NCBI GenBank assembly: GCA_050262615.1
Contig: JBLNEL010000421.1
Location: forward strand, 1-22,897
Reading direction: 5' to 3'
DNA from: JAUZPB01 sp050262615
Lineage (GTDB): Bacteria; Bacteroidota; Ignavibacteria; Ignavibacteriales; SURF-24
DNA length: 22,897 nt
Shown here one piece after another: positions 1-7,647 of the stretch. Made by a program: the position numbers and the translations under genes. The notes below the pieces were generated by a model. The model did no database searches. It was not told the origin of the DNA and worked only from the letters and a program-made list of their open reading frames with translations. The number at the start of each line of letters is the position of its first letter. The first letter of the stretch is position 1.

Positions 1-1
1 T

Positions 2-319
2 AAACTTCAGATCGGACTTTCAAGGGATTTCGAGTTTATTGAAGGTCAGCGTTTTACTCTTTCAGTTGACGGTATTCACCCGAATGACAATGCTCAGTAT
101 GTAAACGTCGGTGGTGAATTAGCTCTCTTTAACGAAATGATAGCTCTGCGAGGCGGTTATAAAACTCTGTTCCTCAAAGACAGCCCGGAAGGCCTGACTT
201 TGGGTGTTGGCTTAAATTACGGCCATATGAGTTCTTTCGGTGTTTCTCTTGATTATGCGTTCCAAAAGTACAAATATCTGGGAAATACTCACAGTTTTGG
301 TCTGGTTTTAAAGTTTTGA
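2..319 (+). CDS. PorV/PorQ-family outer membrane protein, C-terminal part
   Basis: The reading frame is open from base 2 to the TGA at 317-319, so this is the last 105 residues of a gene that begins before the window. The segment alternates hydrophobic and polar residues in beta-strand fashion, with glycine-rich turns (VGGELALF, LRGGYKTLF, GVGLNYG). It ends in DYAFQKYKYLGNTHSFGLVLKF*, where the terminal Phe is the usual outer-membrane barrel insertion signal. This tail is typical of the PorV/PorQ-like barrel proteins that are abundant in bacteria with a type IX secretion system. The next gene downstream encodes a T9SS substrate, which fits but does not prove a functional link. The family call rests on the C-terminal pattern only; another barrel family is possible. 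Confidence 0.65.
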   Translation, partial: KLQIGLSRDFEFIEGQRFTLSVDGIHPNDNAQYVNVGGELALFNEMIALRGGYKTLFLKDSPEGLTLGVGLNYGHMSSFGVSLDYAFQKYKYLGNTHSFGLVLKF

Positions 320-379
320 CATTGTTCCTAATAAATGATATCTTCTAACAAATAATCTCTCAAAAACAAAGGAGCACTT

Positions 380-1891
380 ATGAAAAAATCGTTATTATTT
401 ATCCTCCTTCTGGCTGGATTTACTGCATTGAATGCTCAGGTGGTAAAGGTTACCTTCAGAGCAAACATGTCAGTAAAAATGAAACAGGGGCAGTTTGACC
501 CTGCTAAGGATAAAATAACTGTTGCAGGTAACTTCCAGGGCTGGAATGCTACTGCTACTCAGTTGACACGCTTAACTGCACCAAATGATTCAATCTATGC
601 TTATACATATGATTCAGCAAAAGTTGGTGACACTTTGAACTTTAAGTTCGTTCTTAACGGAAGCACCTGGGAAGATGATCCTAACAGACAGATCATTGTT
701 CCTGCCGGCGGTACAACTTTTACAGCTTTCTTTAACAGGGATTCTGTTTTCAAACCAGTTGGTAATGGAAGCATTATTTTCAGAGTTGATATGAGCGTTA
801 TGAAAGAAGTTGGTATCTTTGATCCTACTAAAGATTCAGTTTCTGTAAGAGGTTCTTTCAATGGCTGGGGTGATAATGACAAAGCAAGAGCTTTCATGCA
901 GAAAGATGCTTTGAACCCGATCAAATGGTTCTTAAATGTACCTTTTGTTAACGCTGAATTAAATGGAAGACAGGATTACAAGTACTTCATGAGATTCGGT
1001 GCTGGTCATACAGATTCAATCCTTACCGAAGATAACAGGTATGAAAGACCTATAGTAACCGGCGGCGGTAACAGAGGTATTTTATTCCAGGGTAAACAGG
1101 ATCAGGATGCTGGTATCGGTTACTATGATGGTATTAATCCTGACTGGGTAATAGCAGCTGGTAAAACTGCAGCAATTACTTTCAGAGTAAACATGGCTCC
1201 TGCTATGGATGTTAAGAAACAGCCTATTCCTTTCAACCCTGCTACTGACAAAGTATTCTGGGTATGCGGCGAACCTGCATTCCAGAGAACACAGGGATGG
1301 AAAGTTCAGGATACCAACAGAGTAGTACAGCTTCTCCCGCAGAAAGCCGGCGATAGCATCTACGTTGGTACAATGACTGTTAAAGGTCCATCATGGAACG
1401 GATTTGTTTACAGATACGGCTTCGTTGGCGCTGATAACAAGACTTGGACATACGAACCAAGCGGTTATGCAAACTTCGCTTACAGAGTAAGATTCATTAA
1501 ACAGACTGCTGCAAGAACTTTTGTTCAGCCATATACAGCTCCTGTTGATACATGGACAAACGCTGAAGTTAAGACTGATCAGGAAACAACTCCTTTGACA
1601 TCAGTTGAACGTACAGCTGCAGTTGCAATGACCTATACTCTTGACCAGAACTATCCAAATCCTTTCAACCCTTCAACAGTTATTACTTTCAGCGTTCCTG
1701 AAAAGAGTAACGTTACTTTGAAAGTTTTTGATATCCTCGGTAGAGAAGTTGCTACATTGCTTAACGGAGAAATGAATACAGGTAAATATGAAGTTAAATT
1801 TGACGCTTCAAAATTAACTAGCGGTGTTTACTTATATACAATCCAGGCAGGAAACTTCTCACAGTCAAAGAAGATGATGCTTGTTAAGTAA
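380..1891 (+). CDS. Secreted protein with three starch-binding-like domains and T9SS sorting domain
   Basis: This 503-residue protein starts with a clear signal peptide (MKKSLLFILLLAGFTALNAQ); GGAG at 371-374 is the ribosome binding site. Three related domains follow, at about residues 22-122, 128-245 and 263-395. Each opens with an ITFRVNM/IIFRVDM-type strand followed by 'FDP..D.V.V.G.FQGW', which resembles CBM20/AMPK-glycogen-binding folds. The last ~80 residues (NYPNPFNPSTVI ... LGREVATL ... GVYLYTIQAG ... KMMLVK) are a type A T9SS sorting domain, so the protein is probably exported across the outer membrane and attached or released there. No catalytic domain is visible. Binding of starch or glycogen is inferred from the fold pattern; the GH13 enzyme further along the window would be a sensible partner. 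A strong terminator follows directly. Confidence 0.8.
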   Translation: MKKSLLFILLLAGFTALNAQVVKVTFRANMSVKMKQGQFDPAKDKITVAGNFQGWNATATQLTRLTAPNDSIYAYTYDSAKVGDTLNFKFVLNGSTWEDDPNRQIIVPAGGTTFTAFFNRDSVFKPVGNGSIIFRVDMSVMKEVGIFDPTKDSVSVRGSFNGWGDNDKARAFMQKDALNPIKWFLNVPFVNAELNGRQDYKYFMRFGAGHTDSILTEDNRYERPIVTGGGNRGILFQGKQDQDAGIGYYDGINPDWVIAAGKTAAITFRVNMAPAMDVKKQPIPFNPATDKVFWVCGEPAFQRTQGWKVQDTNRVVQLLPQKAGDSIYVGTMTVKGPSWNGFVYRYGFVGADNKTWTYEPSGYANFAYRVRFIKQTAARTFVQPYTAPVDTWTNAEVKTDQETTPLTSVERTAAVAMTYTLDQNYPNPFNPSTVITFSVPEKSNVTLKVFDILGREVATLLNGEMNTGKYEVKFDASKLTSGVYLYTIQAGNFSQSKKMMLVK

Positions 1892-1914
1892 TTATAAAGT
1901 ATTATTCCTTTTAG

Positions 1915-1946
1915 AAAAAGCCGGTCTGAATTAAGACCGGCTTTTT
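1915..1946 (+). terminator. Rho-independent terminator after the CBM-like gene
   Basis: A perfect 13-bp stem pairs 1915-1927 with 1934-1946 around a six-base loop (GAATTA). Its lower part is A5 on the 5' side and T5 on the 3' side, so it could work in both directions. It sits 24 bases after the stop codon of the secreted protein gene. Confidence 0.9.
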
Positions 1947-2152
1947 CATTTTTAAAGGATATTCGCCTTGAATGATATTAAAGTTGGTAAGGAAAATTAA
2001 AGGAAATTATATATTTTAAGTAATAACTAGGCTCTTTGAGATTTATGTACCAGGTAAAATTATACGATCTGTATATTAAATATATTTTTACCCGGGATAT
2101 TAGGAAAATAGAAAAGCTAAGAAATGTTTTAGATAATCAGGAGGGATAAGAT

Positions 2153-3433
2153 ATGGATACAAATTATAAGGAACCGGCACCAATTACAAATAGGGAGAAT
2201 CCTTTTGAATCGATGATGGAACGTTTTGAGGAAGCTGCACGAATCCTGGGGCTAGAAGACGGCGCTTATCAGTACCTCAAATCACCTGTAAAGCAGATTA
2301 TTACATCAATTCCAATTATTATGGATAATGGGAAAATTAAAGTCTTTGAAGGCTACCGGGTCATTCACAATGACTTGCTTGGTCCATCAAAAGGAGGACT
2401 CCGGTTTGCTCCTGATGTTACTTTGGATGAAATGAAGGCATTAGCGGCCTGGATGACTTGGAAATGTGCTGTAGTTAATATACCTTTCGGTGGTGCAAAA
2501 GGCGGAATTGTGTGCGATCCGGCTTCTTTAAGCCAGGGGGAGTTAGAAAGGCTTACCAGGCGTTTTACTGCAAATCTTCTGGATGTATTTGGCCCGGAGA
2601 GGGATATCCCCGCTCCTGATATGAATACAAATGAGCAGGTAATGGCCTGGGTAATGGATACTTACAGCATGCATATGAAGGCTACTGCGCGTGCTGTCGT
2701 TACCGGAAAGCCTTTGATCTTAGGCGGTTCTTTGGGAAGACGTGAAGCAACAGGACGCGGAGTTATGATAATTACAATGGCTGCAATGACAAAAAAAGGT
2801 TTGGATGTAAAAAACTCAAAAGCTGTCGTTCAGGGGTTTGGTAATGTTGGCAGCGTTACTGCTGAACTGCTCTATAAGCAGGGAATGAAGATAATTGGAC
2901 TTGGAGATATAAACGGATCAATATACAGCAGCAGGGGACTTAATATTCCTGAAGTCCTGAAGTATTTTGCAAAAAACAAGGTTTTGACCGGCTATCCTGA
3001 ATCTGAGGCAATTAGCCATGAGGATCTTCTGGAATTAAAATGTGATGTGCTTGTCCCGGCTGCAAAGGAAGACCAGATAACAAAACATAATGCGGGGAAA
3101 TTAAGATGTCAGATAATAGTCGAAGGTGCAAATGGCCCTACAACAGCTAAGGCTGACCCGATACTGCAGGAAAAAGGAATACTTGTAGTACCTGACATAC
3201 TTGCAAATGCCGGTGGCGTGACGGTCTCTTATTTTGAATGGGTCCAGGACAGAATGGGATATTTCTGGACTCTCGACCAGGTAAATTCAAGACTTGAAAA
3301 TATGATGCAGGAAGCTTTTAATAATGTTTACTTCCATGCAGAAAAATATAAACAAACCTTGCGCTTGGGGGCTTACCTGCTTGCAATCGACAAGGTAGCA
3401 AATACTCTAAAAATTCGTGGAATATATGCCTGA
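2153..3433 (+). CDS. gdhA: Glutamate dehydrogenase (Glu/Leu/Phe/Val dehydrogenase family)
   Basis: This enzyme interconverts glutamate and 2-oxoglutarate plus ammonia using NAD(P), in the cytoplasm, linking nitrogen assimilation or amino-acid catabolism to the TCA cycle. The 426 residues match the usual length of the hexameric family. Active-site residues are in place: K80 (GPSKGG), K104 (MTWK) and K116 (PFGGAKGG) have the same 24- and 12-residue spacing as K89/K113/K125 of the Clostridium symbiosum enzyme, and D156 (PAPDMNT) matches its catalytic D165. A Rossmann nucleotide site follows (VVQGFGNVGS). The start is fixed by a strong AGGAGGG at 2139-2145. The acidic or basic residue that would decide NAD versus NADP preference was not judged. 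The gene end overlaps the next ORF, which suggests co-transcription. Confidence 0.95.
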   Translation: MDTNYKEPAPITNRENPFESMMERFEEAARILGLEDGAYQYLKSPVKQIITSIPIIMDNGKIKVFEGYRVIHNDLLGPSKGGLRFAPDVTLDEMKALAAWMTWKCAVVNIPFGGAKGGIVCDPASLSQGELERLTRRFTANLLDVFGPERDIPAPDMNTNEQVMAWVMDTYSMHMKATARAVVTGKPLILGGSLGRREATGRGVMIITMAAMTKKGLDVKNSKAVVQGFGNVGSVTAELLYKQGMKIIGLGDINGSIYSSRGLNIPEVLKYFAKNKVLTGYPESEAISHEDLLELKCDVLVPAAKEDQITKHNAGKLRCQIIVEGANGPTTAKADPILQEKGILVVPDILANAGGVTVSYFEWVQDRMGYFWTLDQVNSRLENMMQEAFNNVYFHAEKYKQTLRLGAYLLAIDKVANTLKIRGIYA

Positions 3434-4067
3434 GAGAAAAACTGAAAGAAAATTGAAGTCTGAATCCGGAATTAAATTCCTATTTGTTTTAGTATCGCTT
3501 ATTTTTATTTCCCAAACCTGCAGTGCGCAGGAGTTGAGTAATCTTGATATTTTCTTCAGGCTGACAGACTCTGTTGTCGTCAGCCTGGTGAGAAAACTCC
3601 CGCAAAGTGAAAAAACTGTCTATCTGAAAACTTCAATGAATAACTCCTACTCGGTTTTTGAGAACAAAATTATCTCTTTGTTAAAAGACTCCGGTAAAAC
3701 TGTTCTTACTGTTCCTGACACTTCAGGCCCGGCGGTATCTTTAGCTTTTGAGGATGCAAAGGTTTATTATCCAGATATGTTCCGTGATGGCTTTTTCGGA
3801 CCTTTTATGGTTAAGCGGGAAGTGCTGCTTAAGGGTAACTATATAATTTCTCTGAATGGGAGAGTTACTGATACCAGAAATTTTAAGTATCGTAATGAGG
3901 ATACTGTAGGACAAAATGACCTGAAAACCCTCGAAAATTCTGCATATCCATTTACTCGTGGTGAAATGCCCCCTGAACCGGTATTTTCTTCATTATTAGA
4001 GCCTGTTATTGCACTTGGTACGGCTGCAGCAGTGATTTATTTGTTTTTTACAATAAGAAGTAAATAA
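3426..4067 (+). CDS. Unknown membrane-anchored exported protein
   Basis: I do not recognise a family here. The ATG at 3426 overlaps the gdhA stop (ATGCCTGA), and a GTG at 3417 in the same frame is an alternative start. The 213-residue product has a basic N-terminus, then a hydrophobic signal segment ending in a likely cleavage site (FLFVLVSLIFISQTCSAQ). A soluble region of about 150 residues follows, and a C-terminal membrane helix (about residues 190-208, VIALGTAAAVIYLFF) ends with a short basic tail (TIRSK). This topology suggests a periplasmic domain tethered at its C-terminus. Overlap with gdhA implies translational coupling, but no functional link is obvious. The stop codon lies inside a 19-bp tandem duplication (4054-4092). 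Confidence 0.75.
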   Translation: MPERKTERKLKSESGIKFLFVLVSLIFISQTCSAQELSNLDIFFRLTDSVVVSLVRKLPQSEKTVYLKTSMNNSYSVFENKIISLLKDSGKTVLTVPDTSGPAVSLAFEDAKVYYPDMFRDGFFGPFMVKREVLLKGNYIISLNGRVTDTRNFKYRNEDTVGQNDLKTLENSAYPFTRGEMPPEPVFSSLLEPVIALGTAAAVIYLFFTIRSK

Positions 4068-4092
4068 TATGCTAAGAAGTAAATAATATGCT
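4054..4092 (+). repeat. 19-bp tandem duplication spanning a stop codon
   Basis: The unit TAAGAAGTAAATAATATGC occurs at 4054-4072 and again, exact and abutting, at 4073-4091, with one further matching base. The first copy supplies the last codons and TAA of the preceding gene; the second is a non-coding echo. It looks like a recent replication-slippage event. Confidence 0.9.
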
Positions 4093-4176
4093 GAAACCAT
4101 TTTGAATTTCAGGAGTACAATTGTTTTGAATGGCAATTTAAGAGAGTAACTGTTTGCCTGAGATTGCTTTTTTACC

Positions 4177-4207
4177 TTTGAATAAGCAGCAAATTTCTTT
4201 AATTTTG
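4177..4207 (+). promoter_or_regulatory. Bacteroidota-type promoter upstream of the bamD-like gene
   Basis: TTTG at 4177-4180, a 19-base spacer, and TAATTTTG at 4200-4207 match the Bacteroidota housekeeping consensus (TTTG, 19-21 bases, TAnnTTTG) exactly. It lies 35 bases before the ATG at 4243, giving a short leader. TACCTTTG at 4173-4180 also fits the -7 element but lacks a well-spaced -33 partner. This is the only clear promoter of this type found in front of the long run of genes up to ccmF. Confidence 0.65.
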
Positions 4208-4242
4208 TTATCATTTATATTATAAAATCAAATTACAGGTCC

Positions 4243-4998
4243 ATGATTAAACACCTAGTTATCTTATTTGTCGTTGCATTAGCTCTGGCCGGTTGTGCCA
4301 CTACAGTTAATACTACCAATATGAACGCCGATGAGCATTTAACATATGCTATGAAACTTTTTAATGAGCAGGATTATCTTGCCTCAATAAGTGAATTTCA
4401 AACCATTCTTATGCAGTACCCCGGCAGTGCCGTTGTCGATCAGGCCCAATTTTACCTGGCTGAAAGTCACTTTAAAAAACAGGAATATATTCTTGCTGCT
4501 TATGAATACAGTAAACTTATTAAAGATATTCCGGCTAGTAAACTCGTCCCACAGGCTCAGTTTATGCTTGCCGAATCTTATTACCAGCTCTCACCTGACT
4601 ATCAGCTTGACCAGCGATATACTAAAAAAAGTATAGAAGAATTCCAGGCATTTATCGATTTCTTCCCTACAGACCAAAGGGTAACTGAGGCAGAAAAGAA
4701 GATAAATGAGCTGAATACAAAATTAGCTGAAAAGGAATTCAATGCCGGACGTATCTATGAAGTAATGGAAAACTATAATGCTGCAGTTTACTATTATACT
4801 TTAGTTGAAGAAACTTACCATGATACAAAATATGCTCCGGTTGCAATGTATAATAAGATCAAGATACTCATTGCCAAAAAAGACAATGTTAATGCATTGC
4901 ATGAAATCTCTTCCTTCCTTCAGAAATATCCGGGAGATACAAACATTGCAGAGGTAAAAAAAATACAGGAATCTCTTTCCAAGACAAGTAGTTTGTAA
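4243..4998 (+). CDS. bamD: BamD-like outer membrane lipoprotein with TPR repeats
   Basis: This 251-residue protein has a lipoprotein signal with lipobox L15-A16-G17-C18, so C18 should be lipidated. Tetratricopeptide-like helices follow (AMKLFNEQDYLASISEFQTIL, AQFYLAESHFKKQEYILAAYEYSKLI, AGRIYEVMENYNAAVYYYTLVEE). Length, lipobox and repeat pattern, including the QYPGS/YPGD and 'AESYYQLSP.Y.LDQ.YT..SIEEFQ.FI..FP' segments, fit BamD (YfiO), the essential lipoprotein of the beta-barrel assembly machine at the inner face of the outer membrane. Its job would be folding barrels such as the PorV-like protein at the window start. There is little Shine-Dalgarno sequence (ACAGGT). The alternative is another TPR lipoprotein of the YbgF/BamD superfamily. 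Confidence 0.85.
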   Translation: MIKHLVILFVVALALAGCATTVNTTNMNADEHLTYAMKLFNEQDYLASISEFQTILMQYPGSAVVDQAQFYLAESHFKKQEYILAAYEYSKLIKDIPASKLVPQAQFMLAESYYQLSPDYQLDQRYTKKSIEEFQAFIDFFPTDQRVTEAEKKINELNTKLAEKEFNAGRIYEVMENYNAAVYYYTLVEETYHDTKYAPVAMYNKIKILIAKKDNVNALHEISSFLQKYPGDTNIAEVKKIQESLSKTSSL

Positions 4999-5033
4999 TT
5001 CCAAGTAATTAAATAATAAAGGGGGCACTTGTT

Positions 5034-5513
5034 ATGACTGAACCAAAGAGGGTAAGTGAATCGATTATTTCCATGACTGAGCTGGTGCTCCCTAACCATA
5101 CAAATCAGCTTGGTAACCTTCTTGGTGGCCAGCTTATGCACTGGATTGATATTTGTGCTGCTCTTTCGGCTTCTAAACACAGCAACAGGATCTGTGTTAC
5201 AGCCTCTGTCGATAAGATCGATTTCCATCACCCGATCAGATTGGGCGATGTGGTAAGCCTAATTGCATCTGTAAATAGAGTGTTCTCTACCTCAATGGAA
5301 GTTGGAGTAAAAGTTTATTCCGAGACCTTCCGAACTGGGAGAAAGATGCATACTAATTCAGCCTACTTAACCTTTGTTTCTGTCGACGATAATGTTAAAC
5401 CTGTCCAGGCAGTAAAAATAATCCCTGAAACTGAAGATGAAAAACGCCGCTATGATCAAGCTTTGCAAAGAAGAGAGATCCGACTTAGCTCACGGACACC
5501 AAGCCTTGACTAA
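5034..5513 (+). CDS. Acyl-CoA thioesterase (hotdog fold, YciA-like)
   Basis: A 159-residue single hotdog-fold enzyme, predicted to hydrolyse acyl-CoA to free acid and CoA in the cytoplasm. Diagnostic segments are the N-terminal strand and helix NQLGNLLGGQLMHWIDICAA, then ASVDKIDFHHPIRLGDVVSL and VGVKVYSE, the usual layout of the YciA/BFIT/cytosolic acyl-CoA hydrolase group. GGGGGC at 5021-5026 is the ribosome binding site. It lies 35 bases after the bamD-like gene, and its 3' end overlaps the start of the next gene. Substrate chain length cannot be read from sequence alone. Confidence 0.88.
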   Translation: MTEPKRVSESIISMTELVLPNHTNQLGNLLGGQLMHWIDICAALSASKHSNRICVTASVDKIDFHHPIRLGDVVSLIASVNRVFSTSMEVGVKVYSETFRTGRKMHTNSAYLTFVSVDDNVKPVQAVKIIPETEDEKRRYDQALQRREIRLSSRTPSLD

Positions 5514-7647
5514 ATTGTTCTTTAATTTGCTGCTTATTTCGGTTTTACTTTTTCCAGTTCTGCTCTCAGCTCAAATACCTGTAAATGGATTCTGCAGATT
5601 TGAAAGTTACAAGACCCCGGGCGGATTTAATAATCTGCTGGCCTTGAACTTTAATAATGATTCTTATAACGACATACTTTTTTTTGACTCACAGAAAAAA
5701 GAAATAACCGTCAGCAAAGGACTTGAAAACGCCCGTTTTTCTTTACCAGGCCGCACTTCTAAACTTCGTTATGAAATTACACAGATAAAACCTTTTAATA
5801 ATAAAACAGCTTCAGCAGCAGCAGACTATGCCTTTATATCAAGAAGCGAGAGAATAGTTGGAATCCTAAGGATATTTCAGAGTGGCTCTGTTAGTATTCT
5901 AAGCGAGTCAAAGCTTGACTCCTACCCTGATAATCTTGCCGTTGAGGATATTAACAGGGACGGAAAAAAAGAAATAATTGTCTCCGGGGGATCTTTCTAC
6001 GGTATATCCCTTATTAGCTTTAACAACGGACGGCTTGGGGAGAAGAAAATATTTAATAAAAGAATATTTTCACACCTGGCAGTCGCCGACCTGAATAATG
6101 ATACCTATCCGGATATCGCCGCTTTTGATCTTTTGGGTACTTCGATCTGTTTTTTATATAATAATTCTATTGGCGATTTCTATAAAGTACGCGATTTTAA
6201 GCTGAATGGTAGGATAAATGACCTTTTATCTTATGACTTTAATCTTGATAACATTCCGGATCTTATTTATGTTAAAGACCGCCAGGTCAATTTTCTTTTC
6301 GGTGATTACCGTGCAGCTTTTAATAATAGTTTCTCAGTCTTAACTGAGAAACCTGTTGATGATCTGGCTATAGGTGACTTTAACCGAGACGGGCTGCTCG
6401 ACCTGGCCTATATTAATAAAACTGTTTCTCAGCTTTCTATTCTCTTTGCAAAGGATATTAACAAATTCTATACAGAGATAAGCTATCTTTCAAAAAACGG
6501 TATAATAAGAATAATACCTTTTTACAGTAAGTATGTTCATGGTATAGTTGGACTAAGCAATCTTGGAGAGTATTATCTTATAAGTGAAGTAAACAGCATT
6601 CGGGATAATACAAAAATTGCCCTGGGAGTAAAACCCTCCCGGATCAGTTATTTTGATGCCGGAAACGATGGAATTGCGGACCTTTGCTATTACGACAGGG
6701 CTAAATCTTCGCTTAATATTATTGAACGGAAAAGCGACGGGATTCCTTCAATGTTCTATTCGGTACCTCTTCTTGAATCATCTTCGGATCTTGTTATTAG
6801 TGATCAGAATGGCAGGATTAAAACTTTTTATTGCTACTCAAAAGGCAAAAGACTGATAGAGGTAATAACTCTGGATTTTAAGAAGAAAAAGTACATTAAG
6901 GATAAAATATATTCTGCCGAACCAGTTGAAGATCTGAAGATTAAGCAGGAAGAAAGTAATAATAGGCCTCTGCTTTATATCTTGGCTAAACAAAATGGAG
7001 CACTCAGACTTTTTTGCTATAAATACAGCAATTTCCGGTATACATCAGCCAGCTCAGGCATAATTGCTTCTAATATTTTGCAGGCAAATATAAATGTCAG
7101 TAAGGAGCTTCTGACTGTATTTTACTGGAAAAGAGATAAAAAAGGATATTCATTTAACAAGGCTCTGCTTAATAAAGATTTCAACGTCCAGCTTTCAGGA
7201 GCAAGATATGTCCTCCCACTAAAGTCCAATATGCAGATTTCTGATTTTGCTGGCGATATTTTTAATAATGAAAGTAGCGAATCAGTAAATATTATTTTTA
7301 ATAATAATAGTAAATTTGCACTAGTCACTTCAGGCGATAAATGTTATAGGCTGGACCTGAAAGGCTCGCTTAAAGATCTGAAGGCCTCTTTTTCCTCCGG
7401 CAGCCAGATTACAGAGATGCGTAATCTTAAAAGCGGGCTGAACGATCTGTTTATTTTTAACCAGAAAAGCAGTTCGATTGAAAAAATTGATGTCCTGAAC
7501 AGACAGAAAACTCTGCTTGGGAAAAAAATAGTTGAAACAAAAGACCTGGAAAGTTATTTTGTAAGAAGTTTAAGTTCTGATAAATATCATCTGGTATATA
7601 CCGATAAGGCGGAAAATTGTATAAAAATAAGAGAAATATCCTTTTAG
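5506..7647 (+). CDS. Secreted FG-GAP/VCBS-repeat beta-propeller protein
   Basis: I place the start at TTG 5506, which overlaps the thioesterase stop (TTGACTAA) and gives an ideal signal peptide (MTKLFFNLLLISVLLFPVLLSAQ); an ATG at 5437 would add 23 uncharged-to-charged residues in front of it. The 713-residue product repeats the calcium-binding motif DxNxDGxxD: DINRDGKKEI (about 148), DLNNDTYPDI (195), DFNLDNIPDL (244), DFNRDGLLDL (291) and DAGNDGIADL (384). These belong to integrin-alpha-like propeller blades, usually used for binding or adhesion. No enzymatic domain and no T9SS tail are visible, so it probably stays periplasmic or surface-bound by other means. The gene also overlaps the next one by 31 bases. 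Ligand unknown. Confidence 0.8.
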   Translation: MTKLFFNLLLISVLLFPVLLSAQIPVNGFCRFESYKTPGGFNNLLALNFNNDSYNDILFFDSQKKEITVSKGLENARFSLPGRTSKLRYEITQIKPFNNKTASAAADYAFISRSERIVGILRIFQSGSVSILSESKLDSYPDNLAVEDINRDGKKEIIVSGGSFYGISLISFNNGRLGEKKIFNKRIFSHLAVADLNNDTYPDIAAFDLLGTSICFLYNNSIGDFYKVRDFKLNGRINDLLSYDFNLDNIPDLIYVKDRQVNFLFGDYRAAFNNSFSVLTEKPVDDLAIGDFNRDGLLDLAYINKTVSQLSILFAKDINKFYTEISYLSKNGIIRIIPFYSKYVHGIVGLSNLGEYYLISEVNSIRDNTKIALGVKPSRISYFDAGNDGIADLCYYDRAKSSLNIIERKSDGIPSMFYSVPLLESSSDLVISDQNGRIKTFYCYSKGKRLIEVITLDFKKKKYIKDKIYSAEPVEDLKIKQEESNNRPLLYILAKQNGALRLFCYKYSNFRYTSASSGIIASNILQANINVSKELLTVFYWKRDKKGYSFNKALLNKDFNVQLSGARYVLPLKSNMQISDFAGDIFNNESSESVNIIFNNNSKFALVTSGDKCYRLDLKGSLKDLKASFSSGSQITEMRNLKSGLNDLFIFNQKSSSIEKIDVLNRQKTLLGKKIVETKDLESYFVRSLSSDKYHLVYTDKAENCIKIREISF

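Noticed and set aside
601..924. Minus-strand ORF of 107 codons inside the CBM-like gene
   Set aside because: It lies wholly opposite a well-supported gene and has no recognisable protein features.
2010..2017. TATATTTT as promoter for gdhA
   Set aside because: It lacks the final G of TAnnTTTG and the nearest TTG is 23 bases upstream; the match is too poor in AT-rich DNA.
5437..5505. ATG 5437 as start of the FG-GAP gene
   Set aside because: The added residues are charged and overlap the thioesterase coding region; the signal peptide begins right at TTG 5506. It remains an alternative since neither start has a good ribosome binding site.
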